A DNA stretch of 64,000 nucleotides from NCBI GenBank assembly GCA_902536765.1, contig CACAYM010000001.1, positions 186,001-250,000 of the forward strand, in the 5' to 3' direction. The position numbers and the translations under genes are program-made. The notes beneath the pieces are model-generated. The model was not told the origin of the DNA and did no database searches. It saw only the letters and a list, made by a program, of their open reading frames with translations. Shown piece by piece: positions 29,305 to 39,419 of this stretch (positions are counted from its first letter, which is position 1; each line of letters begins with the position of its first letter). Origin of the DNA: an uncultured Pelagibacteraceae bacterium (lineage in GTDB: Bacteria; Pseudomonadota; Alphaproteobacteria; Pelagibacterales; Pelagibacteraceae).

Positions 29305-32079
29305 ATGACCAAAATAAAAAAAAGTGATCATTTTTATTTGATAGATGGCTCGGGATATATCTTTAGAGCATATTATGCTTTGCCGCCTCTAAGCAGGAAA
29401 AGTGATGGAATGCCAACAGGGGCAGTAAACGGTTTTTGCAATATGTTATTTAAGTTACTTGAGGATTCGAAATCTAAAGAAAATTTACAAAAACCAACTC
29501 ACTTTGCAGTAATTTTTGACTCTGCAAGAAAAAATTTTAGGAATGAAATCTATAAAGATTATAAAGCAAATAGATCTGATGCTCCTGATGATTTAATTCC
29601 CCAATTTGATTTTATAAGAAAATCAGTAATAGCATTCAATTTACCATCAGTAGAACTTATTAATTATGAAGCAGATGATTTAATTGCAACGTATACAGAA
29701 CAAATCTTAAAAATTGGGGCCAAGGTTACAATTGTATCATCTGACAAAGATCTAATGCAGTTATTCAATAAGAATGTAAGAATTTATGATCCTATGAAAA
29801 ATAAATTTTTAGGAGAAGAAGATGTTATAAAAAAATTTGGTGTTAAATCTGAAAAAGTCATTGATGTACAATCATTAGCAGGCGATACCAGTGACAACGT
29901 TCCAGGAGTGCCCGGTATTGGCGTTAAAACTGCTGCTGAGTTAATTAATAAATATGGAAATTTGGAGAAACTTTTATCAAAAGCTCATGAAATTAAACAG
30001 AACAAGAGAAGAGAAACTATTTTAGAAAACAAAGATAAAGCTCTTATAAGTAAAAAATTAGTAACTTTAAAAAAAGATGTGCCTGTTAAGATGAAATTGG
30101 ATGATTTTGTAATAAAAAACATTGATAAAGATAAACTATATGAATTTTTAAGAGAGATGGAGTTTAATAGGCTCTTGAGTAGCGTCATATCACAGTATGG
30201 GGAACCTAAATTAAAAGAAAAAGGTGCACCATCATTAAAAGGAAAAGAGATATCAAATGTTGATCGAACAAAATATAAATTACTCAATAAATTAGAAGAT
30301 ATTGACAATTGGATAAAAGATGCTGAGGAGAAGGGAGAATTATGTATAGATACCGAGACAACTTCTCTTGATCCGCATTTAGCTGAATTAGTAGGAATAT
30401 CTTTATCTACTGATATTGGAAAAGCTTGCTACATACCTTTAAAGCATAACGGTAAAGATGTGCTAGATTCTAATAAGGTAATTCAAAAAATTAAACCGAT
30501 CTTAGAGGATAAATCAATCAAAAAAATAGGGCAAAATATAAAATTCGACTATATAATTTTTTATCGTCGAGGAATAATAATAAACTCAATGGAAGATACT
30601 ATGCTTATGTCATACGTGCTTGATGCAGGTAAGAATAGACATAATATGGATACACTTTCAGAGCTTCACTTGGGACATAAAACAATATCCTATAAAGATT
30701 TAGTTGGATCAGGTAAAAAACAACTTACTTTCGATCAAGTTGAAATAAAAAAAGCTACTGAATATGCAGCTGAAGATGCTGATGTAACTTTTAGATTGTA
30801 TAAATTATTAAAGAAAAATTTAATTAGGGAAAAAATTGAAAATATTTATGAATTATTTGAAAAGCCTTTAATTAAAATATTAGCCAATATGGAGATCCAA
30901 GGAGTAAAAGTAGATGATAAATTTTTAAATATTCTGTCAAAAAAATTTGAAAAAAAAATCTCTGCAATTGAAGATAAAATTTACAAAATTTCCAAGAAAA
31001 AATTTAATATTGCTTCAACAAAGCAACTTGGTGAAATTATGTATGAAGATTTAAAGATAGCATCTCTTAAAAAGACCAAAAAAGGTAGTTATGCAACTAG
31101 TGCATCGGTTTTAGAGGATTTAGCTTTCAAGGGGAATGAATTTCCAAAACTTATATTAGAGTGGAGACAAATTTCTAAACTTAAAAATACTTACTCAGAC
31201 TCTTTGCAAGAGCATATTAATCCTAAAACAAAAAGAGTTCATACGTCTTTTTTATTGGCTGCAACAACAACAGGCAGATTAGCTTCAAGTGATCCAAATT
31301 TACAAAATATACCGATCAAAACTGAGGATGGGAAGGATATTAGAAAATCTTTTGTTTCTGAAAAAGGAAATATTTTAATATCAGCAGATTATAATCAAAT
31401 CGAAATGAGAATTTTGGCAGATTTAGCAGATGTAAAAGAGTTAAAAAAAGCTTTTAATAATCAACAAGATATTCATTCACTTACAGCCAGCCAAGTATTT
31501 AACGTTAAAATAAGCGAAATTAATGCGGACATGAGAAGAAAAGCAAAAGCGATTAATTTTGGAATTATTTATGGAATTTCTCAATACGGCTTAGCAAAAC
31601 AGATTATGGTATCAAACAATGAAGCTGCAGAATTTTTAAATTCATACTTTAAGAAATTTCCAGAAATTAAAGACTATATGAATGACACTATAAAATTTTG
31701 TAGGAAGAGTGGATATGTTAATAATATTTTTGGTAGAAGAAGTCATATAACCGGAATTAATGATAAAAATTTTAATATAAGAAATTTTCAAGAAAGAGCA
31801 GCTATAAATGCGCCAATCCAGGGATCTGCTGCCGAAATTATGAGATTAGCGATGATAAGAATTTCAAAAAGAATTGAGGAGGCTAAAGAAAAAAAATGTA
31901 AAATGTTACTTCAAATTCATGATGAACTAATATTTGAAGTTCCAAAGGAAAGTGAAAAAAACTTCACAAATTTGATAAGACAAGAAATGACAAGTGTAAA
32001 GGATAGTGATCTTCATTCATTTTCAACCCCTCTCACAGTAGATGTTAATAGTGGAGAAAATTGGGGGTTACTACATTAG
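29305..32079 (+). CDS. polA: DNA polymerase I
   Basis: Gap-filling and repair polymerase (924 aa), full three-domain form. The N-terminal 5'-nuclease (about 1-290) shows HFYLIDGSGYIFRAYYAL, SSDKDLMQL and GDTSDNVPGVPGIGVKTAA. The 3'-5' exonuclease (about 330-520) keeps acidic residues in LCIDTETTSLDP, QNIKFDY and EYAAEDADVTF, so proofreading is probably active. The polymerase domain has TTTGRLASSDPNLQNIP, SADYNQIEMRILA, RRKAKAINFGIIYG and the palm motif QIHDELIFEVP. Confidence 0.98.
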   Translation: MTKIKKSDHFYLIDGSGYIFRAYYALPPLSRKSDGMPTGAVNGFCNMLFKLLEDSKSKENLQKPTHFAVIFDSARKNFRNEIYKDYKANRSDAPDDLIPQFDFIRKSVIAFNLPSVELINYEADDLIATYTEQILKIGAKVTIVSSDKDLMQLFNKNVRIYDPMKNKFLGEEDVIKKFGVKSEKVIDVQSLAGDTSDNVPGVPGIGVKTAAELINKYGNLEKLLSKAHEIKQNKRRETILENKDKALISKKLVTLKKDVPVKMKLDDFVIKNIDKDKLYEFLREMEFNRLLSSVISQYGEPKLKEKGAPSLKGKEISNVDRTKYKLLNKLEDIDNWIKDAEEKGELCIDTETTSLDPHLAELVGISLSTDIGKACYIPLKHNGKDVLDSNKVIQKIKPILEDKSIKKIGQNIKFDYIIFYRRGIIINSMEDTMLMSYVLDAGKNRHNMDTLSELHLGHKTISYKDLVGSGKKQLTFDQVEIKKATEYAAEDADVTFRLYKLLKKNLIREKIENIYELFEKPLIKILANMEIQGVKVDDKFLNILSKKFEKKISAIEDKIYKISKKKFNIASTKQLGEIMYEDLKIASLKKTKKGSYATSASVLEDLAFKGNEFPKLILEWRQISKLKNTYSDSLQEHINPKTKRVHTSFLLAATTTGRLASSDPNLQNIPIKTEDGKDIRKSFVSEKGNILISADYNQIEMRILADLADVKELKKAFNNQQDIHSLTASQVFNVKISEINADMRRKAKAINFGIIYGISQYGLAKQIMVSNNEAAEFLNSYFKKFPEIKDYMNDTIKFCRKSGYVNNIFGRRSHITGINDKNFNIRNFQERAAINAPIQGSAAEIMRLAMIRISKRIEEAKEKKCKMLLQIHDELIFEVPKESEKNFTNLIRQEMTSVKDSDLHSFSTPLTVDVNSGENWGLLH

Positions 32080-32140
32080 TTTTTTGGTAATCTTGCCCAA
32101 ATAAGAACAATTTAGTATTTGTATAAGTAGATACATATTT

Positions 32141-32842
32141 ATGAAACAAACCATTGCATTAATCGATGATGATAGAAATATTTTAACTAGTATTAGTATT
32201 GCTTTAGAAAAAGAGGGTTTTAAGGTTCAAACTTATTTGGATGGCGAAAGCGCTTTGATTGGTCTAACAAGACAGCCACCAGATTTAGCAATAATTGATA
32301 TAAAGATGCCGAAAATGGATGGTGAAGAATTATTAAAAAAACTCAGAAAAAAAACAACTTTACCTGTAATTTTCCTAACCTCGAAAGATGACGAAATTGA
32401 TGAATTATTAGGACTTAAATTAGGTGCTGATGATTTTGTAAAAAAGTCTGGAGGTTTTTCTATTAAAGTATTAATTGAGAGAATAAGGGTTCAATTAAGG
32501 AAAAAAAATCTAAATCTTATTGAAGAGACGAAAAATATAATTTCACATGGTAAATTAAAACTTGATCCTTCACAATTAGAATGTGAATGGGATGGAAAGC
32601 AACTACCAGATAAACTTACGACTACAGAATTTTTAATAGTGCAGGAACTTGCAAAAAGACCGGGAATAATAAAAGAGAGATCCCAATTAATGGACATTGC
32701 CTATAGAGAAGACACTGATATTGAAGACAGAACAATTGACAGTCATGTTAAAAGGATTAGAAAAAAATTTAAAAAAGTTGACCAAAACTTCTCTGCTATT
32801 GAAACAAGGTACGGAAGTGGTTATAGATGGAATGTAAGTTAA
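32141..32842 (+). CDS. chvI: Response regulator, ChvI/OmpR type
   Basis: The 233-aa OmpR/PhoB-class regulator has a receiver domain (about 3-120) with IALIDDDRNILTSI, the phospho-Asp in LAIIDIKMPKMDGEE, and LPVIFLTSKDDEID, then a winged-helix DNA-binding domain (about 135-233) ending DRTIDSHVKRIRKKF and YGSGYRWN. Sequence style and the following sensor gene fit ChvI of the ChvI-ChvG system, which in relatives responds to acid and envelope stress. It is separated from its partner kinase by 3 bases. Confidence 0.87.
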   Translation: MKQTIALIDDDRNILTSISIALEKEGFKVQTYLDGESALIGLTRQPPDLAIIDIKMPKMDGEELLKKLRKKTTLPVIFLTSKDDEIDELLGLKLGADDFVKKSGGFSIKVLIERIRVQLRKKNLNLIEETKNIISHGKLKLDPSQLECEWDGKQLPDKLTTTEFLIVQELAKRPGIIKERSQLMDIAYREDTDIEDRTIDSHVKRIRKKFKKVDQNFSAIETRYGSGYRWNVS

Positions 32843-32845
32843 TTA

Positions 32846-34369
32846 ATGGGTTCTATATTAAAGAATTTCTCAATTTTAAAAAAATTTTTATTTATAAATC
32901 TTATTGTTTTTATAGTTATTGGAATCTTGACAATAGTTTATTTAAATTTCTCAAAACCAAATTTAATTTACAAAAAAACCTCAAATCATATAGCTGTTAT
33001 TAATAATACAACCGATCACATTAAAAGATTGAAAATAAATTTTAATAAAGAAGATTTAAGAAGATTTTTATTTTCAACAGGATTTTTATTTCAAAGTTTA
33101 GACAGAGTAATTTTTTTAGATGCAGAATATAACGTTATTGCAGATACTGACACATTAGACTTAGATCCACGATCTTTTTCACAGAGAACTGATCAAATAG
33201 AATTTGATAATATTAATATAGATATTGAAAAAACATTAACCAATAATAAAAAAAATGATCAGAAAAATTTAAGTGATATTACTAAGGATTATTTTAATTC
33301 AAAAGAATATGGAAAACCATTTACTTATACAGAAGAATATTATGATCAATTTATATTGAATACTCTTAAAAATTTCATAATTGATGATGAAAATGTTGGT
33401 TATATTTTAGTAACCGAACGTGCCAATGATATCAAAACAGCTTTAGATGAAAGAAAAAATTTTGTTATTAGAACAGCGATATTAGTAACTTTAGTTATTT
33501 TTGTTTTTTCTTTTGTTTTAAATAGATATTTTTTAAAGCCGATTAAAAATCTCGTCGATTATACAAAAATCATTAAAGACAAAAGTGAAAAAAAAACAAA
33601 TATACAAAATTTAAAAACGAGAGGTGATGAGCTTGGAGTTTTATCAAGTTCATTAGATGATATGACACATGAGCTTCAAAAAAGAGCAGATAGTGCTGAA
33701 AATTTTTCCACTGATCTTGTTCATGAAATTAGAAATCCACTTGCATCTCTCAAAAGCGCTTCTGAGATAATTTCAGAAACAGATGATAAAAATCAAAGAG
33801 ATAAACTTGTTAAAATCCTTAGTCATGATGTTGAAAGAATAGAAAGACTTATAACTGATTATTCGCAAATGCTTAAAGATGAAGTTGCAATTACTAAAGA
33901 GCAGATGAAAAAAATTGATCTAAGACCAATTGTTTCTTCAGTAGTTGACGATTTTAATAGTATATATATGAATAAAAGAGGAATTAAAATTTCTTTAAAT
34001 TCAAATCAGAATGGAAACAAGATTGAGATTATGGGAATTGAAAATAGAATTGAACAAATTTTAGCAAATTTACTTGAAAATTCTATTTCATTTAGTGAAG
34101 ATAATAAAAAAATCACTGTAAAGCTCTCAAAAAAAAACAATTCAGTAATGCTTGATGTGTTGGATGAAGGATCTGGTTTTAAGGAAAATGATACAAAAAA
34201 AATATTTAAGAGATTTTACAGTAACAGACCTGGAAAATTTGGAGAACATTCAGGACTTGGATTAAATATAGTGAAAAATTTGATTGATCTTCATGGTGGT
34301 ACAATTAGCGCTAGTAACAATAATAGTGGAAAGGGTGCAAAAATTGAAATTATTTTCCCCTCAGCGTAA
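32846..34369 (+). CDS. chvG: Sensor histidine kinase, ChvG type
   Basis: Membrane sensor (507 aa) pairing with the upstream ChvI-like regulator. Membrane segments lie at about residues 13-33 and 208-228, flanking a periplasmic sensor region of roughly 170 residues. Then come HAMP (FLKPIKNLVDYTKIIKD), the phospho-accepting His box STDLVHEIRNPLASLKSASE, and the ATPase domain with N box QILANLLENSISFS, LDEGSGF (G1) and GLGLNIVKNLIDLHGG (G2). The hprK/pts genes that often follow chvG in other alphaproteobacteria are absent; ahcY follows. Confidence 0.87.
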   Translation: MGSILKNFSILKKFLFINLIVFIVIGILTIVYLNFSKPNLIYKKTSNHIAVINNTTDHIKRLKINFNKEDLRRFLFSTGFLFQSLDRVIFLDAEYNVIADTDTLDLDPRSFSQRTDQIEFDNINIDIEKTLTNNKKNDQKNLSDITKDYFNSKEYGKPFTYTEEYYDQFILNTLKNFIIDDENVGYILVTERANDIKTALDERKNFVIRTAILVTLVIFVFSFVLNRYFLKPIKNLVDYTKIIKDKSEKKTNIQNLKTRGDELGVLSSSLDDMTHELQKRADSAENFSTDLVHEIRNPLASLKSASEIISETDDKNQRDKLVKILSHDVERIERLITDYSQMLKDEVAITKEQMKKIDLRPIVSSVVDDFNSIYMNKRGIKISLNSNQNGNKIEIMGIENRIEQILANLLENSISFSEDNKKITVKLSKKNNSVMLDVLDEGSGFKENDTKKIFKRFYSNRPGKFGEHSGLGLNIVKNLIDLHGGTISASNNNSGKGAKIEIIFPSA

Positions 34370-34414
34370 TGAAAAGTTGATTATTTAAAATTATACTGTT
34401 ACAAAATCGCTCTT

Positions 34415-35701
34415 ATGCCAGATTATAAAGTAAAAGACATATCCCAAGCTGATTTTGGAAGAAAAGAAATTTCTTTAGCTGAAACTGAGATGCCAGGTTT
34501 AATGGCTCTGAGAAAAGAGTATAAGGGTAAATCTCCATTAAAAGGTGCCAAAATTCTTGGTTGTCTTCACATGACTATTCAAACTGCGGTTTTAATCGAA
34601 ACATTAGTAGATCTTGGGGCAGAGGTAAGATGGTCCTCATGTAATATATTCTCCACACAAGATCACGCAGCAGCAGCTATTGCAAAAGCTGGAATTCCAG
34701 TTTTTGCTTGGAAAGGTGAAACAGAAGAAGAGTATTGGTGGTGCGTAAAACAAACTATTGAAGGCAAAAAAGATTGGAAACCTAATATGATATTAGATGA
34801 TGGTGGAGATCTTACTGCTCTAATGCATAAAGACTATAAAGAATTATTAAAAAATATAAAAGGTTTAAGTGAAGAGACAACGACGGGAGTTTTAGCTCTT
34901 AAAAAAATGGAAGAGCAAGGAACTCTGATGGTTCCAGCGATAAATGTAAATGATTCAGTCACAAAATCAAAATTTGATAATTTGTATGGATGTAGAGAAA
35001 GTTTAGTAGATGGTATCAAGAGAGCTACAGATGTGATGATGTCAGGAAAAGTTGCGATCGTTGCAGGCTTTGGTGATGTTGGCAAAGGTAGTGCTGCATC
35101 TTTAAGACAAAGTGGTGCAAGAGTAATGATAACAGAGACAGACCCAATTTGTGCACTACAAGCTGCAATGGAAGGATACGAAGTTGTTCTTATGGATGAG
35201 ATGATAGGCCAAGCTGATATTGTTGTTACAGCTACTGGTAATAAAGATATAGTTACCGCTGACCACATGAGAGCTATGAAAGATAGATCAATTTTATGTA
35301 ATATTGGCCACTTTGATAATGAAATACAAGTTGAGGCTTTAAAAAATTATAAATGGGATGAGATTAAACCACAAGTTCATGAAATTACTTTTCCGGATAA
35401 CAAAAGATTAATTCTATTAGCAGAGGGTAGATTGGTAAATCTAGGATGCGCAACTGGCCATCCAAGTTTTGTAATGAGTGCATCTTTTACAAATCAAGTT
35501 ACAGCACAAATAGAATTATGGAACAATTCAGAAAAATACGAAAAGAAAGTCTATGTTTTACCAAAACATCTTGATGAAAAAGTTGCTAGATTACACCTAG
35601 AAAAAGTTGGAGCGAAACTAACTCCTTTATCTAAAGATCAAGCAGATTACATAAGTGTAAAACCAGAAGGTCCATACAAACCAGATGCGTATCGCTACTA
35701 A
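34415..35701 (+). CDS. ahcY: Adenosylhomocysteinase
   Basis: NAD-dependent reversible hydrolysis of S-adenosylhomocysteine to adenosine and homocysteine, closing the SAM methylation cycle. The 428 aa include [46 protein letters not shown], the NAD loop [45 protein letters not shown] and the C-terminal [10 protein letters not shown] that closes the active site. The 45-base upstream region shows no SAH riboswitch. Its end overlaps tsaE-amgK by 17 bases. Confidence 0.97.
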   Translation: MPDYKVKDISQADFGRKEISLAETEMPGLMALRKEYKGKSPLKGAKILGCLHMTIQTAVLIETLVDLGAEVRWSSCNIFSTQDHAAAAIAKAGIPVFAWKGETEEEYWWCVKQTIEGKKDWKPNMILDDGGDLTALMHKDYKELLKNIKGLSEETTTGVLALKKMEEQGTLMVPAINVNDSVTKSKFDNLYGCRESLVDGIKRATDVMMSGKVAIVAGFGDVGKGSAASLRQSGARVMITETDPICALQAAMEGYEVVLMDEMIGQADIVVTATGNKDIVTADHMRAMKDRSILCNIGHFDNEIQVEALKNYKWDEIKPQVHEITFPDNKRLILLAEGRLVNLGCATGHPSFVMSASFTNQVTAQIELWNNSEKYEKKVYVLPKHLDEKVARLHLEKVGAKLTPLSKDQADYISVKPEGPYKPDAYRY

Positions 35702-37127
35702 CAGTAGCAAGATTGATATATCTAAAGAAAACAAAACAGCCTCTTTAGCTAAAAATTTTTCAACATTTCTTAATAAAGGAGATATCGTCTTTCTTCACGG
35801 AGAGATTGGAGCTGGGAAAACTACATTTGTAAGATACCTTATAAACTACCTACAATTAAGATCTAAGAAATCCTTAAGCGAGGTTACTAGTCCAACCTTC
35901 AATATTATGAATGAGTATCAAATAAAAAATTTGATTATAAATCATTTTGATCTCTTCAGAATAGAAAAGACAAAAGATCTTCAAAATACTGGTTTATTTA
36001 ATGACTACAAAAGCAAACTCACTTTAGTCGAATGGCCCGAAAAAATTATATCCAAGCCTAAGAATAGATATGAACTTTTTTTTACCTTTAATAAAGATAC
36101 TAATAAAAGATTTTTAAAAATTAAAAAAATAATATTTGGTTTAGAAATTAAAGAAAACCTTGGAGAAAATAAATATGTGCAGATTAAGGGAGATGCTTCA
36201 TTTAGAACATTTTTAAGAAAATCCAAAGGCAAAACAAGTTCTATTATTGTTTATTGTAAAAAGGAAAAGAAAAAAAATCTTCTGAATTATGACGCCATTA
36301 ATAAAAATTTAATTAAAAATAAAATTATTGCCCCAAAACTTTATTACCAAAACTATAAAAATAATTTTATTGAAATAGAGGATTTAGGTAAAAAAACAAT
36401 TTTTGAGATTTTTTCCAAAAAAAATAATGATAAAAATTTAAAAATTTATAAAGACATAATATTATCGTTGCTTAAAATTCAGAAGATTAAAACAAAAAAA
36501 ATAAAAAATTTTATGGGTGATTACTATAAAGTCCCAGTGTATACAAATGCGAAGATTTTTGATGAGTCAAAACTTTTTTGTGATTGGTATGTAGCTGCTA
36601 ATAAAAAGAAGAAAGATATTAAAAAAATAAATTTACAGCTGAAAAAAATAATTAAATCTTTAATTAAAAAAATAATGTTAAAAAATGACACTTTTGTACA
36701 TAGAGATTTTCATATATCTAATATAATTCCATGCAAAAACTCATATGGTATTTTAGATTCGCAAGATGCAGTTATAGGGAATAAAGCTTATGATTTGGCC
36801 TCTTTAATAGATGATGTAAGATTTCAAACTAGCAGAAAACTTAAAGCAAAACTTTTTAGTTACTATATTGATATTAATAAAAACAAAATTAATAAAATAG
36901 AATTTGAAAATGACTTTTATATTTTATCTGTGCTAAGAAATTTAAAAATTATAGGAATTTTTACGAGACTTTCCCTTAGAGACCAAAAAAACCAATATTT
37001 AAAATTAATCCCATATGCTTGGAAATTAATAGAAAATCGTATTAAAAATAAGCCAGTTTTTAAAGATCTTAAATTTTTTTTAAATAAAAACTTTTCAGCT
37101 AATCTTAGAAAAAAATATGCAAATTGA
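35685..37127 (+). CDS. Fusion of TsaE (tRNA t6A ATPase) with an AmgK-like sugar kinase
   Basis: One 480-aa frame joins two normally separate proteins. Residues 1-150 are Tsa[18 protein letters not shown] (Walker A), [13 protein letters not shown] and HFDLFRIE, needed for t6A tRNA modification with TsaB/TsaD. Residues about 160-480 are an aminoglycoside-phosphotransferase-fold kinase with [10 protein letters not shown], the catalytic [12 protein letters not shown] and [20 protein letters not shown], as in AmgK, which phosphorylates MurNAc at C1. The next gene is murU, its usual partner. tsaE and amgK are neighbours in many alphaproteobacteria; here no stop separates them. Confidence 0.88.
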   Translation: MRIATNSSKIDISKENKTASLAKNFSTFLNKGDIVFLHGEIGAGKTTFVRYLINYLQLRSKKSLSEVTSPTFNIMNEYQIKNLIINHFDLFRIEKTKDLQNTGLFNDYKSKLTLVEWPEKIISKPKNRYELFFTFNKDTNKRFLKIKKIIFGLEIKENLGENKYVQIKGDASFRTFLRKSKGKTSSIIVYCKKEKKKNLLNYDAINKNLIKNKIIAPKLYYQNYKNNFIEIEDLGKKTIFEIFSKKNNDKNLKIYKDIILSLLKIQKIKTKKIKNFMGDYYKVPVYTNAKIFDESKLFCDWYVAANKKKKDIKKINLQLKKIIKSLIKKIMLKNDTFVHRDFHISNIIPCKNSYGILDSQDAVIGNKAYDLASLIDDVRFQTSRKLKAKLFSYYIDINKNKINKIEFENDFYILSVLRNLKIIGIFTRLSLRDQKNQYLKLIPYAWKLIENRIKNKPVFKDLKFFLNKNFSANLRKKYAN

Positions 37128-37809
37128 TACAGCACTCATATTATGTGCAGGTTTTGGGAAAAGGTTGCTACCCTTAACCAAAACATTACCAAAACCTTTG
37201 TTGAAAATTGGAGAGTTCACACTATTAGAAAAAACAATTAAATTAATTGAACAACTCAAAATAAAAAAAATTAAAATCAATATTTTTTACCTCTCAGATG
37301 AGATAAAAAAATTTGTAAATCAACTGAATACAAATATAGAGATAGAGTTAATAGAGGACGGAAATGAAATCCTTGATACAGGAGGTGGTATTTTTAATAT
37401 GATAAAGGATACTGCCGAGGAAAATTTTTTAGTTTTTAATCCAGATACTCTATGGAATGAGGACTACAATAAATATATATTAGAAATGGTCAATTTTTAT
37501 TTTAAGAAAAAAATTAATAATATTTTACTTGTCGTTCATAAAGATTTAAGTTTTGATAAAAGATTACAAGGTGATTTTAGTTTGGTTAACGAGAGACTAA
37601 CAAAGGATAACAATAAAAATTTTATATATACTGGATGTCAAATAATAAATAAAAACGTTTTTTCTAAAACTTTAAAAAAAAAATTTTCGATGAATGAAAT
37701 ATGGACAAATCAAATTAAGGAGTCTCAACTTTTTGGTTACGAGAGTAATCTTGAATTTTTACATACAACAGATTTGACGATTTATAATAAAATACTAAAA
37801 AACCAATAA
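37117..37809 (+). CDS. murU: N-acetylmuramate-1-phosphate uridylyltransferase-like nucleotidyltransferase
   Basis: Sugar-phosphate nucleotidyltransferase (230 aa), the predicted MurU step converting MurNAc-1-phosphate plus UTP to UDP-MurNAc, bypassing fosfomycin-sensitive MurA. Motifs: ALILCAGFGKRLLPLTKTLPKPLL, IELIEDGNEILDTGGGIFNM, FLVFNPDTLWNED. The TGGGI loop and pairing with an AmgK domain (11-base overlap) favour MurU over GlmU or RmlA. The end overlaps convergent gpmA by 15 bases. Confidence 0.85.
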   Translation: MQIDTALILCAGFGKRLLPLTKTLPKPLLKIGEFTLLEKTIKLIEQLKIKKIKINIFYLSDEIKKFVNQLNTNIEIELIEDGNEILDTGGGIFNMIKDTAEENFLVFNPDTLWNEDYNKYILEMVNFYFKKKINNILLVVHKDLSFDKRLQGDFSLVNERLTKDNNKNFIYTGCQIINKNVFSKTLKKKFSMNEIWTNQIKESQLFGYESNLEFLHTTDLTIYNKILKNQ

Positions 37810-38511
37810 ATCCTGAGCTCTATCTTGATCAAGATATCGGCATTTAATAATCTTTAATTTTTGATCTAATTCAATATGAAGAGGATTTCCCGTAGGTATT
37901 TCAAGTTTGGGAATCTGTTTTTCATCTAATTTGAATAAAAACTTACAAAGTGCTCTTACTGAATTTCCATGTGCTGATATAAGAATATTTTTTTCGTTTA
38001 TTATTTCGATATTAATTTTTTTATTAAAATAATTAACTACTCTATTATAAGTATCTTTAAGAGATTCTGTATCTGGAATATTTTCTTTTGGAATATTTTT
38101 ATAAATATCTATATTAATTGGATGGTAAGGACTATTTTGGTTTAAAGGGTCAGGCCTAATATCCCATGATCGCCTAAACTCGTGTATTTTTTTTTCTCCA
38201 AGTTTATTTTTCATTTCCTCTTTATTCAAACCTGTAAGTGATCCATAGTGTCTCTCATTAAGTTCCCAAGCTTTTGTGAACTCTGAATTATTTCTTATTG
38301 TGTTTTTTATTAACTTTAATGTATTTATTGCCCTTAATTGGTAAGAGCTAAAAAATAAGTCAATTTTAACATTTGTTGATTTTATTGCCTCTCCTGCCTT
38401 ACAAGCTTCTAATTTTCCATGTGGCGTTAAATCCACATCTACCCACCCAGTGAATTTTTTTTGTAAATTCCATTCACTTTGTCCGTGTCTTACTAAAAAT
38501 AAATGACTCAT
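37795..38511 (-). CDS. gpmA: 2,3-bisphosphoglycerate-dependent phosphoglycerate mutase
   Basis: Interconverts 3- and 2-phosphoglycerate in glycolysis/gluconeogenesis. The 238 aa show the phosphohistidine motif FLVRHGQSEWNLQKKFTGW, ELNERHYGSLTGLNK, RRSWDIRPDP, IPDTESLKDTYNRV and the second His in ISAHGNSVRALCKFL. It is monocistronic, with short gaps both sides, and overlaps murU convergently by 15 bases. Confidence 0.95.
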   Translation of the reverse strand: MSHLFLVRHGQSEWNLQKKFTGWVDVDLTPHGKLEACKAGEAIKSTNVKIDLFFSSYQLRAINTLKLIKNTIRNNSEFTKAWELNERHYGSLTGLNKEEMKNKLGEKKIHEFRRSWDIRPDPLNQNSPYHPINIDIYKNIPKENIPDTESLKDTYNRVVNYFNKKINIEIINEKNILISAHGNSVRALCKFLFKLDEKQIPKLEIPTGNPLHIELDQKLKIIKCRYLDQDRAQDLLVF

Positions 38512-38542
38512 GTAAAAATTTTAAATATAAGAAAACTGTATC

Positions 38543-38929
38543 ATGTTTAAATCATTATTTTATTTAATAAATACACTATTTGCAATTTTCTATTTATACC
38601 CGGGGAGTATCTTAGGATTTATAATATATAAAGACTTAAATAAACAGCCTCAACTAACAGATGACTTTAATTTCTTATTATTAAATTTCTCATCTAATCA
38701 TGTCTATGCTTTTTTGTTTCTTTCATTTTTTGGATTTTTACTTTTTTTTGAAAGAAAAAAGATAATTGTTCTTACTTATTTTTTTTCAATATCCTTTTTA
38801 TTTGAGGTACTTCACATACTAGTACCAAATAGAAGTTTCCAGATTTCTGATTTATATGGGAATGTGTTGGGTGTATTAATATCATTAATATTATTTTTAT
38901 GTTTTTCTTATGTTAAAAAAAAAATTTAA
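38543..38929 (+). CDS. VanZ-like membrane protein
   Basis: Small membrane protein of 128 aa with four hydrophobic helices (about 5-27, 50-68, 73-92, 105-124). The loop FEVLHILVPNRSFQISDLYGN matches the VanZ-like pattern of E..Q, R.F...D...N..G. The biochemical role of this family is unclear; VanZ itself gives low teicoplanin resistance. It overlaps the nuclease gene by 20 bases, so the two are probably co-translated. Confidence 0.7.
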   Translation: MFKSLFYLINTLFAIFYLYPGSILGFIIYKDLNKQPQLTDDFNFLLLNFSSNHVYAFLFLSFFGFLLFFERKKIIVLTYFFSISFLFEVLHILVPNRSFQISDLYGNVLGVLISLILFLCFSYVKKKI

Positions 38930-39419
38930 AGTTTTTTTACTTTTATTATTTTTTATCTCTTTTAATGCTCATGCTGAGGTAATCGAAGGAAAGGCTTTAG
39001 TAATCGATGGTGATACAATTAAAATTAAAAATAACAAAATTAGATTATCTGGCATTGATGCACCTGAGACAAATCAATCATGTAAAAAGATTTTTCTAAG
39101 CATTCAATTTTTATCTTTTAATAAAAAATACCCGTGTGGAAAAATCTCTACAAAAAAACTAAAAAAATTATTAAAAAACGAATTAATATTATGTAAAATA
39201 GAAAATGTAGATAGATACAAAAGGAAGCTTGCGACTTGTTATAAGAATAAATTAAATATTAATTCTTGGCTTGTTCGAAACGGATATGCCTTAGCTTATG
39301 TTAGGTACTCAAAAAAATATATTCTACAAGAAAAAGAGGCAGCTAGAGATAAATTAGGTTTATGGCAGGGTACATTTGAAAAACCATGGAATTGGAGAAA
39401 AAATGAAAAAAGAAAATAA
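38910..39419 (+). CDS. Secreted thermonuclease (SNase-like)
   Basis: A 169-aa exported nuclease. A signal peptide (KKKFKVFLLLLFFISFNAHA, cleavage after AHA) is followed by an SNase domain: ALVIDGDTIKIKNNKIRLSG, IDAPETNQSC, a VDRYKRKLATCY region carrying the catalytic Arg/Asp context, and GYALAYVRYSKKY. Two or more cysteines could form disulfides in the periplasm. It may degrade extracellular nucleic acids for phosphate or nucleoside scavenging (inference). It overlaps the transglycosylase gene by 17 bases. Confidence 0.85.
   Translation: MLKKKFKVFLLLLFFISFNAHAEVIEGKALVIDGDTIKIKNNKIRLSGIDAPETNQSCKKIFLSIQFLSFNKKYPCGKISTKKLKKLLKNELILCKIENVDRYKRKLATCYKNKLNINSWLVRNGYALAYVRYSKKYILQEKEAARDKLGLWQGTFEKPWNWRKNEKRK

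Noticed and set aside
34370..34414. Possible SAH riboswitch before ahcY
   Set aside because: Only 45 bases separate chvG and ahcY and I see no SAH-aptamer stems or conserved segments.
34834..35268. 144-codon open frame on the minus strand
   Set aside because: It lies entirely antisense to ahcY, whose protein is strongly conserved; the frame is a shadow of its codon pattern and has no family features.
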